From Bufo bufo (lineage: Eukaryota; Chordata; Amphibia; Anura; Bufonidae): a stretch of 64,000 nt of DNA. The translations under genes and the position numbers were made by a program. The notes under the pieces were generated by a model, which was not told the origin of the DNA, ran no database searches, and saw nothing but the letters and a program-made list of their open reading frames with translations. The stretch spans positions 399,308,119 through 399,372,118 of the forward strand of contig NC_053392.1 in the NCBI RefSeq assembly GCF_905171765.1, read 5' to 3'. Positions 42,601 through 55,000 of this stretch are shown here, one piece after another; the stretch's first letter is position 1, and each line of letters begins with the position of its first letter.

Positions 42601-45600
42601 CGGGCTGAACTTCCATGAATGAGGGGGACTTTGTGAAAAATGTATCCAGGGGTTATGGAAGTCAAATCGGGTAACATTTTCCGATTTTGTCCCTCTGCCA
42701 TTCATGGAGGGAAGGTGGTACAGACAAGCTAGAGGTCTCCTCTTGGAGCCCAAGTCCCCCTCTACCATCCCTGCAAGTCTGGGATCCCTAGCTTGAAAGG
42801 GGACCGCTGGGCTGAACTTCCATAGGGGTGTCCGTTTTGAGGTTTTGAGAAAGAGAACCAGCTATGAGAGTGAACCTGGTCATCTCATACCGACAGCAGT
42901 TCCAGAGCCTGGGCAGGACGGCTCGACACCCCTGGGTCTCAGCGGCATGTGACACGAAAGGGGGCCCCCCTTTCCAACACCTCCCGGAAGAAGGTGATTT
43001 GATCCCACCATCAGTTTCATGACATCCGAGGTGTCGGCTGGGAGGCAAGACTTCCACAGATTCAGGGGGGATTTTTGGAAATGTCTGCCCAGGAAAGGAG
43101 CACCGTAGGCGGGTAAGAATTTCTGATTTCCCCCCTCTGCCATTCCCAGAGGGAAGGTTGTACAGACAAGCTGGAGGTCTCCTCTCGGAGCCCAAGTCCC
43201 CCTCTACCATCCCTGCAAGTCTGGGATCCCTAGCTCCAAGGGAAGCCGCCAGGCTGAACTTCCATGAATGAGGGGGACTTTGTGAAAAATGTATCCAGGG
43301 GTTATGGAAGTTAAATCGGGTAACATTTTCCGATTTTGTCCCTCTGCCATTCATGGAGGGAAGCTGGTACAGACAAGCTGGAGGTCTCCTCTTGGAGCCC
43401 AAGTCCCCTTCTACCATCCCTGCAAGTCTCGGCCTCCTAGCTCCAATGGAAGCCGCTGGGGCAACTTCCATGGATGAGGGGGACTTTGTGAAAAATGTAT
43501 CCAGGGGTTATGAAAGTCAAATCGGGTAACATTTTCCGATTTTGCCCCTCTGCCATTCATGGAGGGAAGCTGGTACAGACAAGCTGGCGGTCTTCTCTTG
43601 GAGCTCAAGTCCCCTTCTACCATCCCTGCAAGTCTGGGATCCCTAGCTCCAAGGGAAGCCGCCGGGCTGAACTTCAATGAATAAGGGGGACTTTGTGAAA
43701 AATGTATCCTGGGGTTATGGAAGTCAAATCGGGTAACATTTTCCGATTTTGTCCCTCTGCCATTCATGGAGGGAAGATGGTACAGACAAGCTGGAGGTCT
43801 CCTCTTGGGGCCCAAGTCCCATTCTACCATCCCTGCAAGTCTGGGATCCCTAGCTCCAAGGGAAGCCGCCGGGCTAAACTTCCATGAATGAGGGGGACTT
43901 TGTGAAAAATGTATCCAGGGGTTATGGAAGTAAAATCGGGTAACATTTTCCGATTTTGTCCCTCTGCCATTCATGGAGGGAAGGTGGTACAGACAAGCTA
44001 GAGGTCTCCTCTTGGAGCCCAAGTCCCCCTCTACCATCCCTGCAAGTCTTGGATCCCTAGCTTGAAAGGGGACCGCAGGGCTGAACTTCCATGAGGCAGG
44101 GGGACTTTGTGAAAAATGTATCCAGGGGTTATGGAAGTCAAATCGGGTAACATTTTCCGATTTTGTTCCTCTGCCATCCATGGAGGGAAGATGGTACAGA
44201 CAAGCTGGAGGTCTCCTCTTGGAGCCTAAGTCCCCTTCTACCATCCCTGCAAGTCTGGGATCCCTAGCTCCAAGGGAAGCCGCCGGGCTGAACTTTCATA
44301 AGGTAGGGGGACTTTGTGAAAAATGTATCCAGGGGTTATGGAAGTCAAATCGGGTAACATTTTCCGATTTTGTCCCTCTGCCATTCATGGAGGGAAGATG
44401 GTACAGACAAGCTGGAGGTCTCCTCTTGGAGCCCAAGTCCCCTTCTACCATCCCTGCAAGTCTGGGATCCCTAGCTCCAAGGGAAGCCGCCGGGCTGAAC
44501 TTCCATGAATGAGGGGGACTTTGTGAAAAATGTATCCAGGGGTTATGGAAGTCAAATCGGGTAACATTTTCCGATTTTGTCCCTCTGCCATTCATGGAGG
44601 GAAGATGGTACAGACAAGCTGGAGGTCTCCTCTTGGAGCCCAAGTCCCCTTCTACCATCCCTGCAAGTCTGGGATCCCTAGCTCCAAGGGAAGCCGCCGG
44701 GCTGAACTTCCATGAATGAGGGGGACTTTGTGAAAAATGTATCCAGGGGTTATGGAAGTCAAATCGGGTAACATTTTCCGATTTTGTCCCTCTGCCATTC
44801 ATGGAGGGAAGCTGGTACAGACAAGCTGGCGGTCTCCTCTTGGAGCCCAAGTCCCATTCTACCATCCCTGCAAGTCTGGGATCCCTAGCTCCAAGGGAAG
44901 CCGCCGGGCTGAACTTCCATGACTGAGGGGGACTTTGTGAAAAATGTATCCAGGGGTTATGGAAGTCAAATCGGGTAACATTTTCCGATTTTGTCAATCT
45001 GCCATTCATGGAGGGAAGGTGGTACAGACAAGCTAGAGGTCTCCTCTTGGAGCCCAAGTCCCCCTCTACCATCCCTGCAAGTCTGGGATCCCTAGCTTGA
45101 AAGGGGACCGCTGGGCTGAACTTCCATAGGGGTGTCCGTTTTGAGGTTTTGAGAAAGAGAACCAGCTATGAGAGTGAACCTGGTCGTCTCATACCGACAG
45201 CAGTTCCAGAGCCTGGGCAGGACGGCTCGACACCCCTGGGTCTCAGCGGCATGTGACACGAAAGGGGGCCCCCCTTTCCAACACCTCCCGGAAGAAGGTA
45301 GAGAGACCCTGGGGGGTGGACAGGGTGATTTGATCCCACCATCAGTTCCATGACATCCGAGGTGTCGGCTGGGAGGCAAGACTTCCACAGATTCAGGGGG
45401 GATTTTTGGAAATGTCTGCCTAGGAAAGAAGCTCCGTAGGCGGGTAAGAATTTCTGATTTCCCCCCTCTGTCATTCCCAGAGGGAAGGTGGTACAGACAA
45501 GCTGGAGGTCTCCTCTCGTAGCCCAAGTCCCCCTCTACCATCCCTGCAAGTCTGGGATCCCTAGCTCCAAGGGAAGCCGCCGGGCTGAACTTCCATGAAT

Positions 45601-48047
45601 GAAGGGGACTTTGTGAAAAATGTATCCAGGGGTTATGGAAGTCAAATCGGGTAACATTTTCCGATTTTGCCCCTCTGCCATTCATGGAGGGAAGCTGGTA
45701 CAGACAAGCTGGAGGTCTCCTCTTGGAGCCCAAGTCCCCTTCTACCACCCCTGCAAGTCTGGGATCCCTAGCTCCAAGGGAAGCCGCCGGGCTGAACTTC
45801 CATGAATGAGGGGGACTTTGTGAAAAATGTATCCAGGGGTTATGGAAGTCAAATCGGGTAACATTTTCCGATTTTGTCCCTCTGCCATTCATGGAGGGAA
45901 GGTGGTACAGACAAGCTGGAGGTCTCCTCTTGGAGCCCAAGTCCCCTTCTACCATCCCTGCAAGTCTGGGATCCCTAGCTCCAAGGGAAGCCGCCGGGCT
46001 GAACTTCCATGAATGAGGGGGACTTTGTGAAAAATGTATCCAGGGGTTATGGAAGTCAAATCGGGTAACATTTTCCGATTTTGTCCCTCTGCCATTCATG
46101 GAGGGAAGCTGGTACAGACAAGCTGGAGGTCTCCTCTTGGAGCCCAAGTCCCCTTCTACCATCCCTGCAAGTCTCGGCCTCCTAGCTCCAAGGGAAGCCG
46201 CCGGGCTGAACTTCCATGAATGAGGGGGACTTTGTGAAAAATGTATCCAGGGGTTATGGAAGTCAAATCGGGTAACATTTTCCGATTTTGTCCCTCTGCC
46301 ATTCATGGAGGGAAGGTGGTACAGACAAGCTGGAGGTGTCCTCTTGGAGCCCAAGTCCCCCTCTACCATCCCTGCAAGTCTGGGATCCCTAGCTTGAAAG
46401 GGGACCGCTAGGCTGAACTTCCATGAGGCAGGGGGACTTTGTGAAAAATGTATCCAGGGGTTATGGAAGTCAAATCGGGTAACATTTTCCGATTTTGTCC
46501 CTCTGCCATTCATGGAGGGAAGGTGGTACAGACAAGCTGGAGGTCTCCTCTTGGAGCCCAAGTCCCCTTCTACCATCCCTGCAAGTCTCGGCCTCCTAGC
46601 TCCAAGGGAAGCCGCTGGGCTGAACTTCCATGAATGAGGGGGACTTTGTGAAAAATGTATCCAGGGGTTATGGAAGTCAAATCGGGTAACATTTTCCGAT
46701 TTTGTCCCTCTGCCATTCATGGAGGGAAGCTGGTACAGACAAGCTGGAGGTCTCCTCTTGGAGCCCAAGTCCCCTTCTACCATCCCTGCAAGTCTGGGAT
46801 CCCTAGCTCCAAGGGAAGCCGCCGGGCTGAACTTCCATGAATGAGGGGGACTTTGTGAAAAATGTATCCAGGGGTTATGGAAGTCAAATCGGGTAACATT
46901 TTCCGATTTTGTCCCTCTGCCATTCATGGAGGGAAGGTGGTACAGACAAGCTAGAGGTCTCCTCTTGGAGCCCAAGTCCCCCTCTACCATCCCTGCAAGT
47001 CTGGGATCCCTAGCTTGAAAGGGGACCGCTGGGCTGAACTTCCATAGGGGTGTCCGTTTTGAGGTTTTGAGAAAGAGAACCAGCTATGAGAGTGAACCTG
47101 GTCGTCTCATACCGACAGCAGTTCCAGAGCCTGGGCAGGATGGCTCGACACCCCTGGGTCTCAGAGGCATGTGACACGAAAGGGGGCCCCCCTTTCCAAC
47201 ACCTCCCGGAAGAAGGTAGAGAGACCCTGGGGGGTGGACAGGGTGATTTGATCCCACCATCAGTTCCATGACATCCGAGGTGTCGGCTGGGAGGCAAGAC
47301 TTCCACAGATTCAGGGGGGATTTTTGGAAATGTCTGCCCAGGAAAGGAGCACCGTAGGCGGGTAAGAATTTCTGATTTCCCTCCTCTGCCATTCCCAGAG
47401 GGAAGGTGGTACAGACAAGCTGGAGGTCTCCTCTCGGAGCCCAAGTCCCATTCTACCATCCCTGCAAGTCTGGGATCCCTAGCTCCAAGGGAAGCCGCCG
47501 GGCTGAACTTCCATGAATGAGGGCGACTTTGTGAAAAATGTATCCAGGGGTTATGGAAGTCAAATCGGGTAACATTTTCCGTGCAAAAATTATTGTGGTA
47601 ATGACACCAGTTCTGTGATAGACTCTCCGTGGATAAATGAGCCAGCACCAGTGTGCTGCTTTGGTGCAGTAATTCAATACACCGCTCCAATGTCCAGTGC
47701 ACTAGAATAGTAAAGCACAAGTCCAAACACAATGCGGTATGCCCCACAATCGTGGGTATATTTCACTTGCCTCTACAGTGCTCAGAATCAAGCCCGGTCT
47801 TACCCGTCTTCACTGCCTCATCCGCAGCGGCGATCCAGGCGGCCGCTCACCACACAGCGTCTCACGTGGTGTGCTCGGCCTGAACGTGGCGTCCCACGTG
47901 ACCTGGTTGCCTTGGGGACCGGATACACGCTCGTATGACGTCACTATTGAGCGACTGCTTTGGAATCCGTACGGGATACTTTGTTTGCTTTGCTTTAATT
48001 TTTATGTAGCCGGCTTCTTCTTTCTTTAAATGGATCCACGCTCACTT

Positions 48048-48099
48048 CCAACCGCCAGACGCGTTTCAGGGTCCTACACCCCTTCCTCAGTGGCCAACT
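48048..48099 (-). ncRNA. Hammerhead-ribozyme-like motif in the satellite-borne Penelope-like element
   Basis: Minus strand: GGCCA, CTGAGGA, stem II AGGGG...ACCCT, GAAACGCGTC, then TGGC. All core positions (CUGANGA, GAAA, GUC) are kept and GCCA/TGGC closes stem I. This is the best preserved of the four motifs in the window. Confidence 0.75.
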
Positions 48100-48570
48100 G
48101 AGTGAGCGGATCCTCACTCCTTTTAAATGGGATAACCCCGCCCACATTTCTCCATATTCCTTATACCATTGTATTCTATGGAGTGGATTTACCCCTTGTG
48201 GAGTGGGTTCCTATTCCTAATACATGGATCATACGTTCATATATCAATTCATTTTACATATTTAAAACAATAAATACCCCTATCATCATATCTACTACAT
48301 ATATATGAATAAAAATACATAAAATTGATACTGAAGAAGACTGCAAGGTCATATCTTCTATCCGCATAGAAAACGCAATAAAAACGCAATAAAAACGCAT
48401 ATATGTATACTGCGTTTTACACATGAGGCAAACATACTCATTCGGGGGAACTGTATTATTCATCCCAAAGGACCGATGAGTGAGGTTGAAGAGCCTTCCG
48501 GCGAGGAGGGGAGATCACAGTGTCGATAAACGACAAAACTGCGATGTCCCATCCCCACCGGAAAACCCCC

Positions 48571-49076
48571 CTACAGGAACCCAAACACTTCCATTTCGGC
48601 GTTAAGGCCTCTAGGGATGATTGTATCATACTCAAAGATCCTTCGGGATTCTTGTCGTGACATATGTGCAATATGATTGCCCCCTCTCCATGCCTTTTTG
48701 ACTCTTTCTATTGCTACAAACTTTAGGCCTGTAGGGTCACAGTTGTGTGTTGTTTTAAAATGCTTGGATAAAGAGTGCGTCTCTAATCCTTTTTTGATGT
48801 TTGCCACATGTTCCGCTACCCTCTTTTTTAACGTTCTTTTGGTCCTGCCTATATATTGTTTCCTGCATCCACATTGTAACAGATATATAACATCTGTGGA
48901 ATCACAGGTCAGGCATTCTTGTATGTCCAAACTAAATGTGTTAACTGTAGACTTTACTTCTGTAGTTTTTTTGGGGAAACTAGTTATTTTGCAATTAGCA
49001 CATCTGCCACACTTAAAAAACCCATTTACTGCTAACCAATTTTCTTTTTTATGGTTATCTTTTCTCACCTTCACAG
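48571..49076 (-). pseudogene. GIY-YIG endonuclease end of a Penelope-type RT
   Basis: Open from the insertion border to a stop at 48571. It has the CxxC pair FFKCGRCANCK, then DVIYLLQCGCRKQYIGRTKR (the VIY/YIG strands with catalytic-site arginine in GRT), HSLSKHFKTTHNCD, and the closing NAEMEVFGFL also seen in the other copy at 18598. It is clearly a different subfamily, with many amino-acid differences but the same ending. No stop lies within this part. The RT domain is missing through 5' truncation, so it cannot act alone. The frame runs on into satellite sequence at its 5' side, which is chance. Confidence 0.88.
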
Positions 49077-52000
49077 TTGAGTCTGGGATCCCTAGCTCCA
49101 AGGGAAGCCGCCGGGCTGAACTTCCATGAATGAGGGGGACTTTGTGAAAAATGTATCCAGGGGTTATGGAAGTTAAATCGGGTAACATTTTCCGATTTTG
49201 TCCCTCTGCCATTCATGGAGGGAAGGTGGTACAGACAAGCTGGAGGTCTCCTCTTGGAGCCCAAGTCCCCTTCTACCATCCCTGCAAGTCTGGGATCCCT
49301 AGCTCCAAGGGAAGCCGCCGGGCTGAACTTCCATGAATGAGGGGGACTTTGTGAAAAATGTATCCAGGGGTTATGGAAGTCAAATCGGGTAACATTTTCC
49401 GATTTTGTCCCTCTGCCATTCATGGAGGGAAGCTGGTACAGACAAGCTGGAGGTCTCCTCTTGGAGCCCAAGTCCCCTTCTACCATCCCTGCAAGTCTGG
49501 GATCCCTAGCTCCAAGGGAAGCCGCCGGGCTGAACTTCCATGAATGAGGGGGACTTTGTGAAAAATGTATCCAGGGGTTATGGAAGTCAAATCGGGTAAC
49601 ATTTTCCGATTTTGTCCCTCTGCCATTCATGGAGGGAAGCTGGTACAGACAAGCTGGAGGTCTCCTCTTGGAGCCCAAGTCCCCTTCTACCATCCCTGCA
49701 AGTCTGGGATCCCTAGCTCCAAGGGAAGCCGCCGGGCTGAACTTCCATGAATGAGGGGGACTTTGTGAAAAATGTATCCAGGGGTTATGGAAGTCAAATC
49801 GGGTAACATTTTCCGATTTTGTCCCTCTGCCATTCATGGAGGGAAGGTGGTACAGACAAGCTGGAGGTCTCCTCTTGGAGCCCAAGTCCCCCTCTACCAT
49901 CCCTGCAAGTCTGGGATCCCTAGCTTGAAAGGGGACCGCTGGGCTGAACTTCCATAGGGGTGTCCGTTTTGAGGTTTTGAGAAAGAGAACCAGCTATGAG
50001 AGTGAACCTGGTCGTCTCATACCGACAGCAGTTCCAGAGCCTGGGCAGGACGGCTCGACACCCCTGGGTCTCAGCGGCATGTGACACGAAAGGGGGCCCC
50101 CCTTTCCAACACCTCCCGGAAGAAGGTAGAGAGACCCTGGGGGGTGGACAGGGTGATTTGATCCCACCATCAGTTCCATGACATCCGAGGTGTCGGCTGG
50201 GAGGCAAGACTTCCACAGATTCAGGGGGGATTTTTGGAAATGTCTGCCCAGGAAAGGAGCACCGTAGGCGGGTAAGAATTTCTGATTTCCCCCCTCTGCC
50301 ATTCCCAGAGGGAAGGTGGTACAGACAAGCTGGAGGTCTCCTCTCGGAGCCCAAGTCCCCCTCTACCATCCCTGCAAGTCTGGGATCCCTAGCTCCAAGG
50401 GAAGCCGCCGGGCTGAACTTCCATGAATGAGGGGGACTTTGTGAAAAATGTATCCAGGGGTTATGGAAGTCAAATCGGGTAACATTTTCCGATTTTGTCC
50501 CTCTGCCATTCATGGAGGGAAGCTGGTACAGACAAGCTGGAGGTCTCCTCTTGGAGCCCAAGTCCCCTTCTACCATCCCTGCAAGTCTGGGATCCCTAGC
50601 TCCAAGGGAAGCCGCCGGGCTGAACTTCCATGAATGAGGGGGACTTTGTGAAAAATGTATCCAGGGGTTATGGAAGTCAAATCGGGTAACATTTTCCGAT
50701 TTTGTCCCTCTGCCATTCATGGAGGGAAGATGGTACAGACAAGCTGGAGGTCTCCTCTTGGAGCCCAAGTCCCCTTCTACCATCCCTGCAAGTCTGGGAT
50801 CCCTAGCTCCAAGGGAAGCCGCCGGGCTGAACTTCCATGAATGAGGGGGACTTTGTGAAAAATGTATCCAGGGGTTATGGAAGTCAAATCGGGTAACATT
50901 TTCCGATTTTGTCCCTCTGCCATTCATGGAGGGAAGCTGGTACAGACAAGCTGGAGGTCTCCTCTTGGAGCCCAAGTCCCCTTCTACCATCCCTGCAAGT
51001 CTGGGATCCCTAGCTCCAAGGGAAGCCGCCGGGCTGAACTTCCATGAATGAGGGGGACTTTGTGAAAAATGTATCCAGGGGTTATGGAAGTCAAATCGGG
51101 TAACATTTTCCGATTTTGTCCCTCTGCCATTCATGGAGGGAAGGTGGTACAGACAAGCTGGAGGTCTCCTCTTGGAGCCCAAGTCCCCCTCTACCATCCC
51201 TGCAAGTCTGGGATCCCTAGCTTGAAAGGGGACCGCTGGGCTGAACTTCCATAGGGGTGTCCGTTTTGAGGTTTTGAGAAAGAGAACCAGCTATGAGAGT
51301 GAACCTGGTCGTCTCATACCGACAGCAGTTCCAGAGCCTGGGCAGGACGGCTCGACACCCCTGGGTCTCAGCGGCATGTGACACGAAAGGGGGCCCCCCT
51401 TTCCAACACCTCCCGGAAGAAGGTAGAGAGACCCTGGGGGGTGGACAGGGTGATTTGATCCCACCATCAGTTCCATGACATCCGAGGTGTCGGCTGGGAG
51501 GCAAGACTTCCACAGATTCAGGGGGGATTTTTGGAAATGTCTGCCCAGGAAAGGAGCACCGTAGGCGGGTAAGAATTTCTGATTTCCCCCCTCTGCCATT
51601 CCCAGAGGGAAGGTGGTACAGACAAGCTGGAGGTCTCCTCTCGGAGCCCAAGTCCCCCTCTACCATCCCTGCAAGTCTGGGATCCCTAGCTCCAAGGGAA
51701 GCCGCCGGGCTGAACTTCCATGAATGAGGGGACTTTGTGAAAAATGTATCCAGGGGTTATGGAAGTCAAATCGGGTAACATTTTCCGATTTTGTCCCTCT
51801 GCCATTCATGGAGGGAAGGTGGTACAGACAAGCTGGAGGTCTCCTCTTGGAGCCCAAGTCCCCTTCTACCATCCCTGCAAGTCTGGGATCCCTAGCTCCA
51901 AGGGAAGCCGCCGGGCTGAACTTCCATGAATGAGGGGGACTTTGTGAAAAATGTATCCAGGGGTTATGGAAGTCAAATCGGGTAACATTTTCCGATTTTG

Positions 52001-55000
52001 TCCCTCTGCCATTCATGGAGGGAAGGTGGTACAGACAAGCTGGAGGTCTCCTCTTGGAGCCCAAGTCCCCTTCTACCATCCCTGCAAGTCTGGGATCCCT
52101 AGCTCCAAGGGAAGCCGCCGGGCTGAACTTCCATGAATGAGGGGGACTTTGTGAAAAATGTATCCAGGGGTTATGGAAGTCAAATCGGGTAACATTTTCC
52201 GATTTTGTCCCTCTGCCATTCATGGAGGGAAGATGGTACAGACAAGCTGGAGGTCTCCTCTTGGAGCCCAAGTCCCCTTCTACCATCCCTGCAAGTCTGG
52301 GATCCCTAGCTCCAAGGGAAGCCGCCGGGCTGAACTTCCATGAATGAGGGGGACTTTGTGAAAAATGTATCCAGGGGTTATGGAAGTCAAATCGGGTAAC
52401 ATTTTCCGATTTTGTCCCTCTGCCATTCATGGAGGGAAGGTGGTACAGACAAGCTGGAGGTCTCCTCTTGGAGCCCAAGTCCCCTTCTACCATCCCTGCA
52501 AGTCTGGGATCCCTAGCTCCAAGGGAAGCCGCCGGGCTGAACTTCCATGAATGAGGGGGACTTTGTGAAAAATGTATCCAGGGGTTATGGAAGTCAAATC
52601 GGGTAACATTTTCCGATTTTGTCCCTCTGCCATTCATGGAGGGAAGCTGGTACAGACAAGCTGGAGGTCTCCTCTTGGAGCCCAAGTCCCCTTCTACCAT
52701 CCCTGCAAGTCTGGGATCCCTAGCTCCAAGGGAAGCCGCCGGGCTGAACTTCCATGAATGAGGGGGACTTTGTGAAAAATGTATCCAGGGGTTATGGAAG
52801 TCAAATCGGGTAACATTTTCCGATTTTGTCCCTCTGCCATTCATGGAGGGAAGGTGGTACAGACAAGCTGGAGGTCTCCTCTTGGAGCCCAAGTCCCCTT
52901 CTACCATCCCTGCAAGTCTGGGATCCCTAGCTCCAAGGGAAGCCGCCGGGCTGAACTTCCATGAATGAGGGGGACTTTGTGAAAAATGTATCCAGGGGTT
53001 ATGGAAGTCAAATCGGGTAACATTTTCCGATTTTGTCCCTCTGCCATTCATGGAGGGAAGGTGGTACAGACAAGCTGGAGGTCTCCTCTTGGAGCCCAAG
53101 TCCCCTTCTACCATCCCTGCAAGTCTGGGATCCCTAGCTCCAAGGGAAGCCGCCGGGCTGAACTTCCATGAATGAGGGGGACTTTGTGAAAAATGTATCC
53201 AGGGGTTATGGAAGTCAAATCGGGTAACATTTTCCGATTTTGTCCCTCTGCCATTCATGGAGGGAAGGTGGTACAGACAAGCTGGAGGTCTCCTCTTGGA
53301 GCCCAAGTCCCCTTCTACCATCCCTGCAAGTCTGGGATCCCTAGCTCCAAGGGAAGCCGCCGGGCTGAACTTCCATGAATGAGGGGGACTTTGTGAAAAA
53401 TGTATCCAGGGGTTATGGAAGTCAAATCGGGTAACATTTTCCGATTTTGTCCCTCTGCCATTCATGGAGGGAAGATGGTACAGACAAGCTGGAGGTCTCC
53501 TCTTGGAGCCCAAGTCCCCTTCTACCATCCCTGCAAGTCTGGGATCCCTAGCTCCAAGGGAAGCCGCCGGGCTGAACTTCCATGAATGAGGGGGACTTTG
53601 TGAAAAATGTATCCAGGGGTTATGGAAGTCAAATCGGGTAACATTTTCCGATTTTGTCCCTCTGCCATTCATGGAGGGAAGATGGTACAGACAAGCTGGA
53701 GGTCTCCTCTTGGAGCCCAAGTCCCCTTCTACCATCCCTGCAAGTCTGGGATCCCTAGCTCCAAGGGAAGCCGCCGGGCTGAACTTCCATGAATGAGGGG
53801 GACTTTGTGAAAAATGTATCCAGGGGTTATGGAAGTCAAATCGGGTAACATTTTCCGATTTTGTCCCTCTGCCATTCATGGAGGGAAGGTGGTACAGACA
53901 AGCTGGAGGTCTCCTCTTGGAGCCCAAGTCCCCCTCTACCATCCCTGCAAGTCTGGGATCCCTAGCTTGAAAGGGGACCGCTGGGCTGAACTTCCATAGG
54001 GGTGTCCGTTTTGAGGTTTTGAGAAAGAGAACCAGCTATGAGAGTGAACCTGGTCGTCTCATACCGACAGCAGTTCCAGAGCCTGGGCAGGACGGCTCGA
54101 CACCCCTGGGTCTCAGCGGCATGTGACACGAAAGGGGGCCCCCCTTTCCAACACCTCCCGGAAGAAGGTAGAGAGACCCTGGGGGGTGGACAGGGTGATT
54201 TGATCCCACCATCAGTTCCATGACATCCGAGGTGTCGGCTGGGAGGCAAGACTTCCACAGATTCAGGGGGGATTTTTGGAAATGTCTGCCCAGGAAAGGA
54301 GCACCGTAGGCGGGTAAGAATTTCTGATTTCCCCCCTCTGCCATTCCCAGAGGGAAGGTGGTACAGACAAGCTGGAGGTCTCCTCTCGGAGCCCAAGTCC
54401 CCCTCTACCATCCCTGCAAGTCTGGGATCCCTAGCTCCAAGGGAAGCCGCCGGGCTGAACTTCCATGAATGAGGGGGACTTTGTGAAAAATGTATCCAGG
54501 GGTTATGGAAGTCAAATCGGGTAACATTTTCCGATTTTGTCCCTCTGCCATTCATGGAGGGAAGGTGGTACAGACAAGCTGGAGGTCTCCTCTTGGAGCC
54601 CAAGTCCCCTTCTACCATCCCTGCAAGTCTGGGATCCCTAGCTCCAAGGGAAGCCGCCGGGCTGAACTTCCATGAATGAGGGGGACTTTGTGAAAAATGT
54701 ATCCAGGGGTTATGGAAGTCAAATCGGGTAACATTTTCCGATTTTGTCCCTCTGCCATTCATGGAGGGAAGGTGGTACAGACAAGCTGGAGGTCTCCTCT
54801 TGGAGCCCAAGTCCCCTTCTACCATCCCTGCAAGTCTGGGATCCCTAGCTCCAAGGGAAGCCGCCGGGCTGAACTTCCATGAATGAGGGGGACTTTGTGA
54901 AAAATGTATCCAGGGGTTATGGAAGTCAAATCGGGTAACATTTTCCGATTTTGTCCCTCTGCCATTCATGGAGGGAAGGTGGTACAGACAAGCTGGAGGT

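Larger units (their letters stand above)
47582..49080 (-). mobile_element. 5'-truncated Penelope-like element inserted in the satellite
   Basis: About 1.5 kb breaks a monomer after CATTTTCCG (47581) and the satellite resumes at GTCTGGGATCC (49081), 93 bp further along the monomer. The insertion thus came with a small target deletion and no duplication. On the minus strand it has a GIY-YIG frame, then a terminal-repeat-like region with a hammerhead-type motif. It has no inverted arm, unlike the other two Penelope-like elements of this window. Confidence 0.85.
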
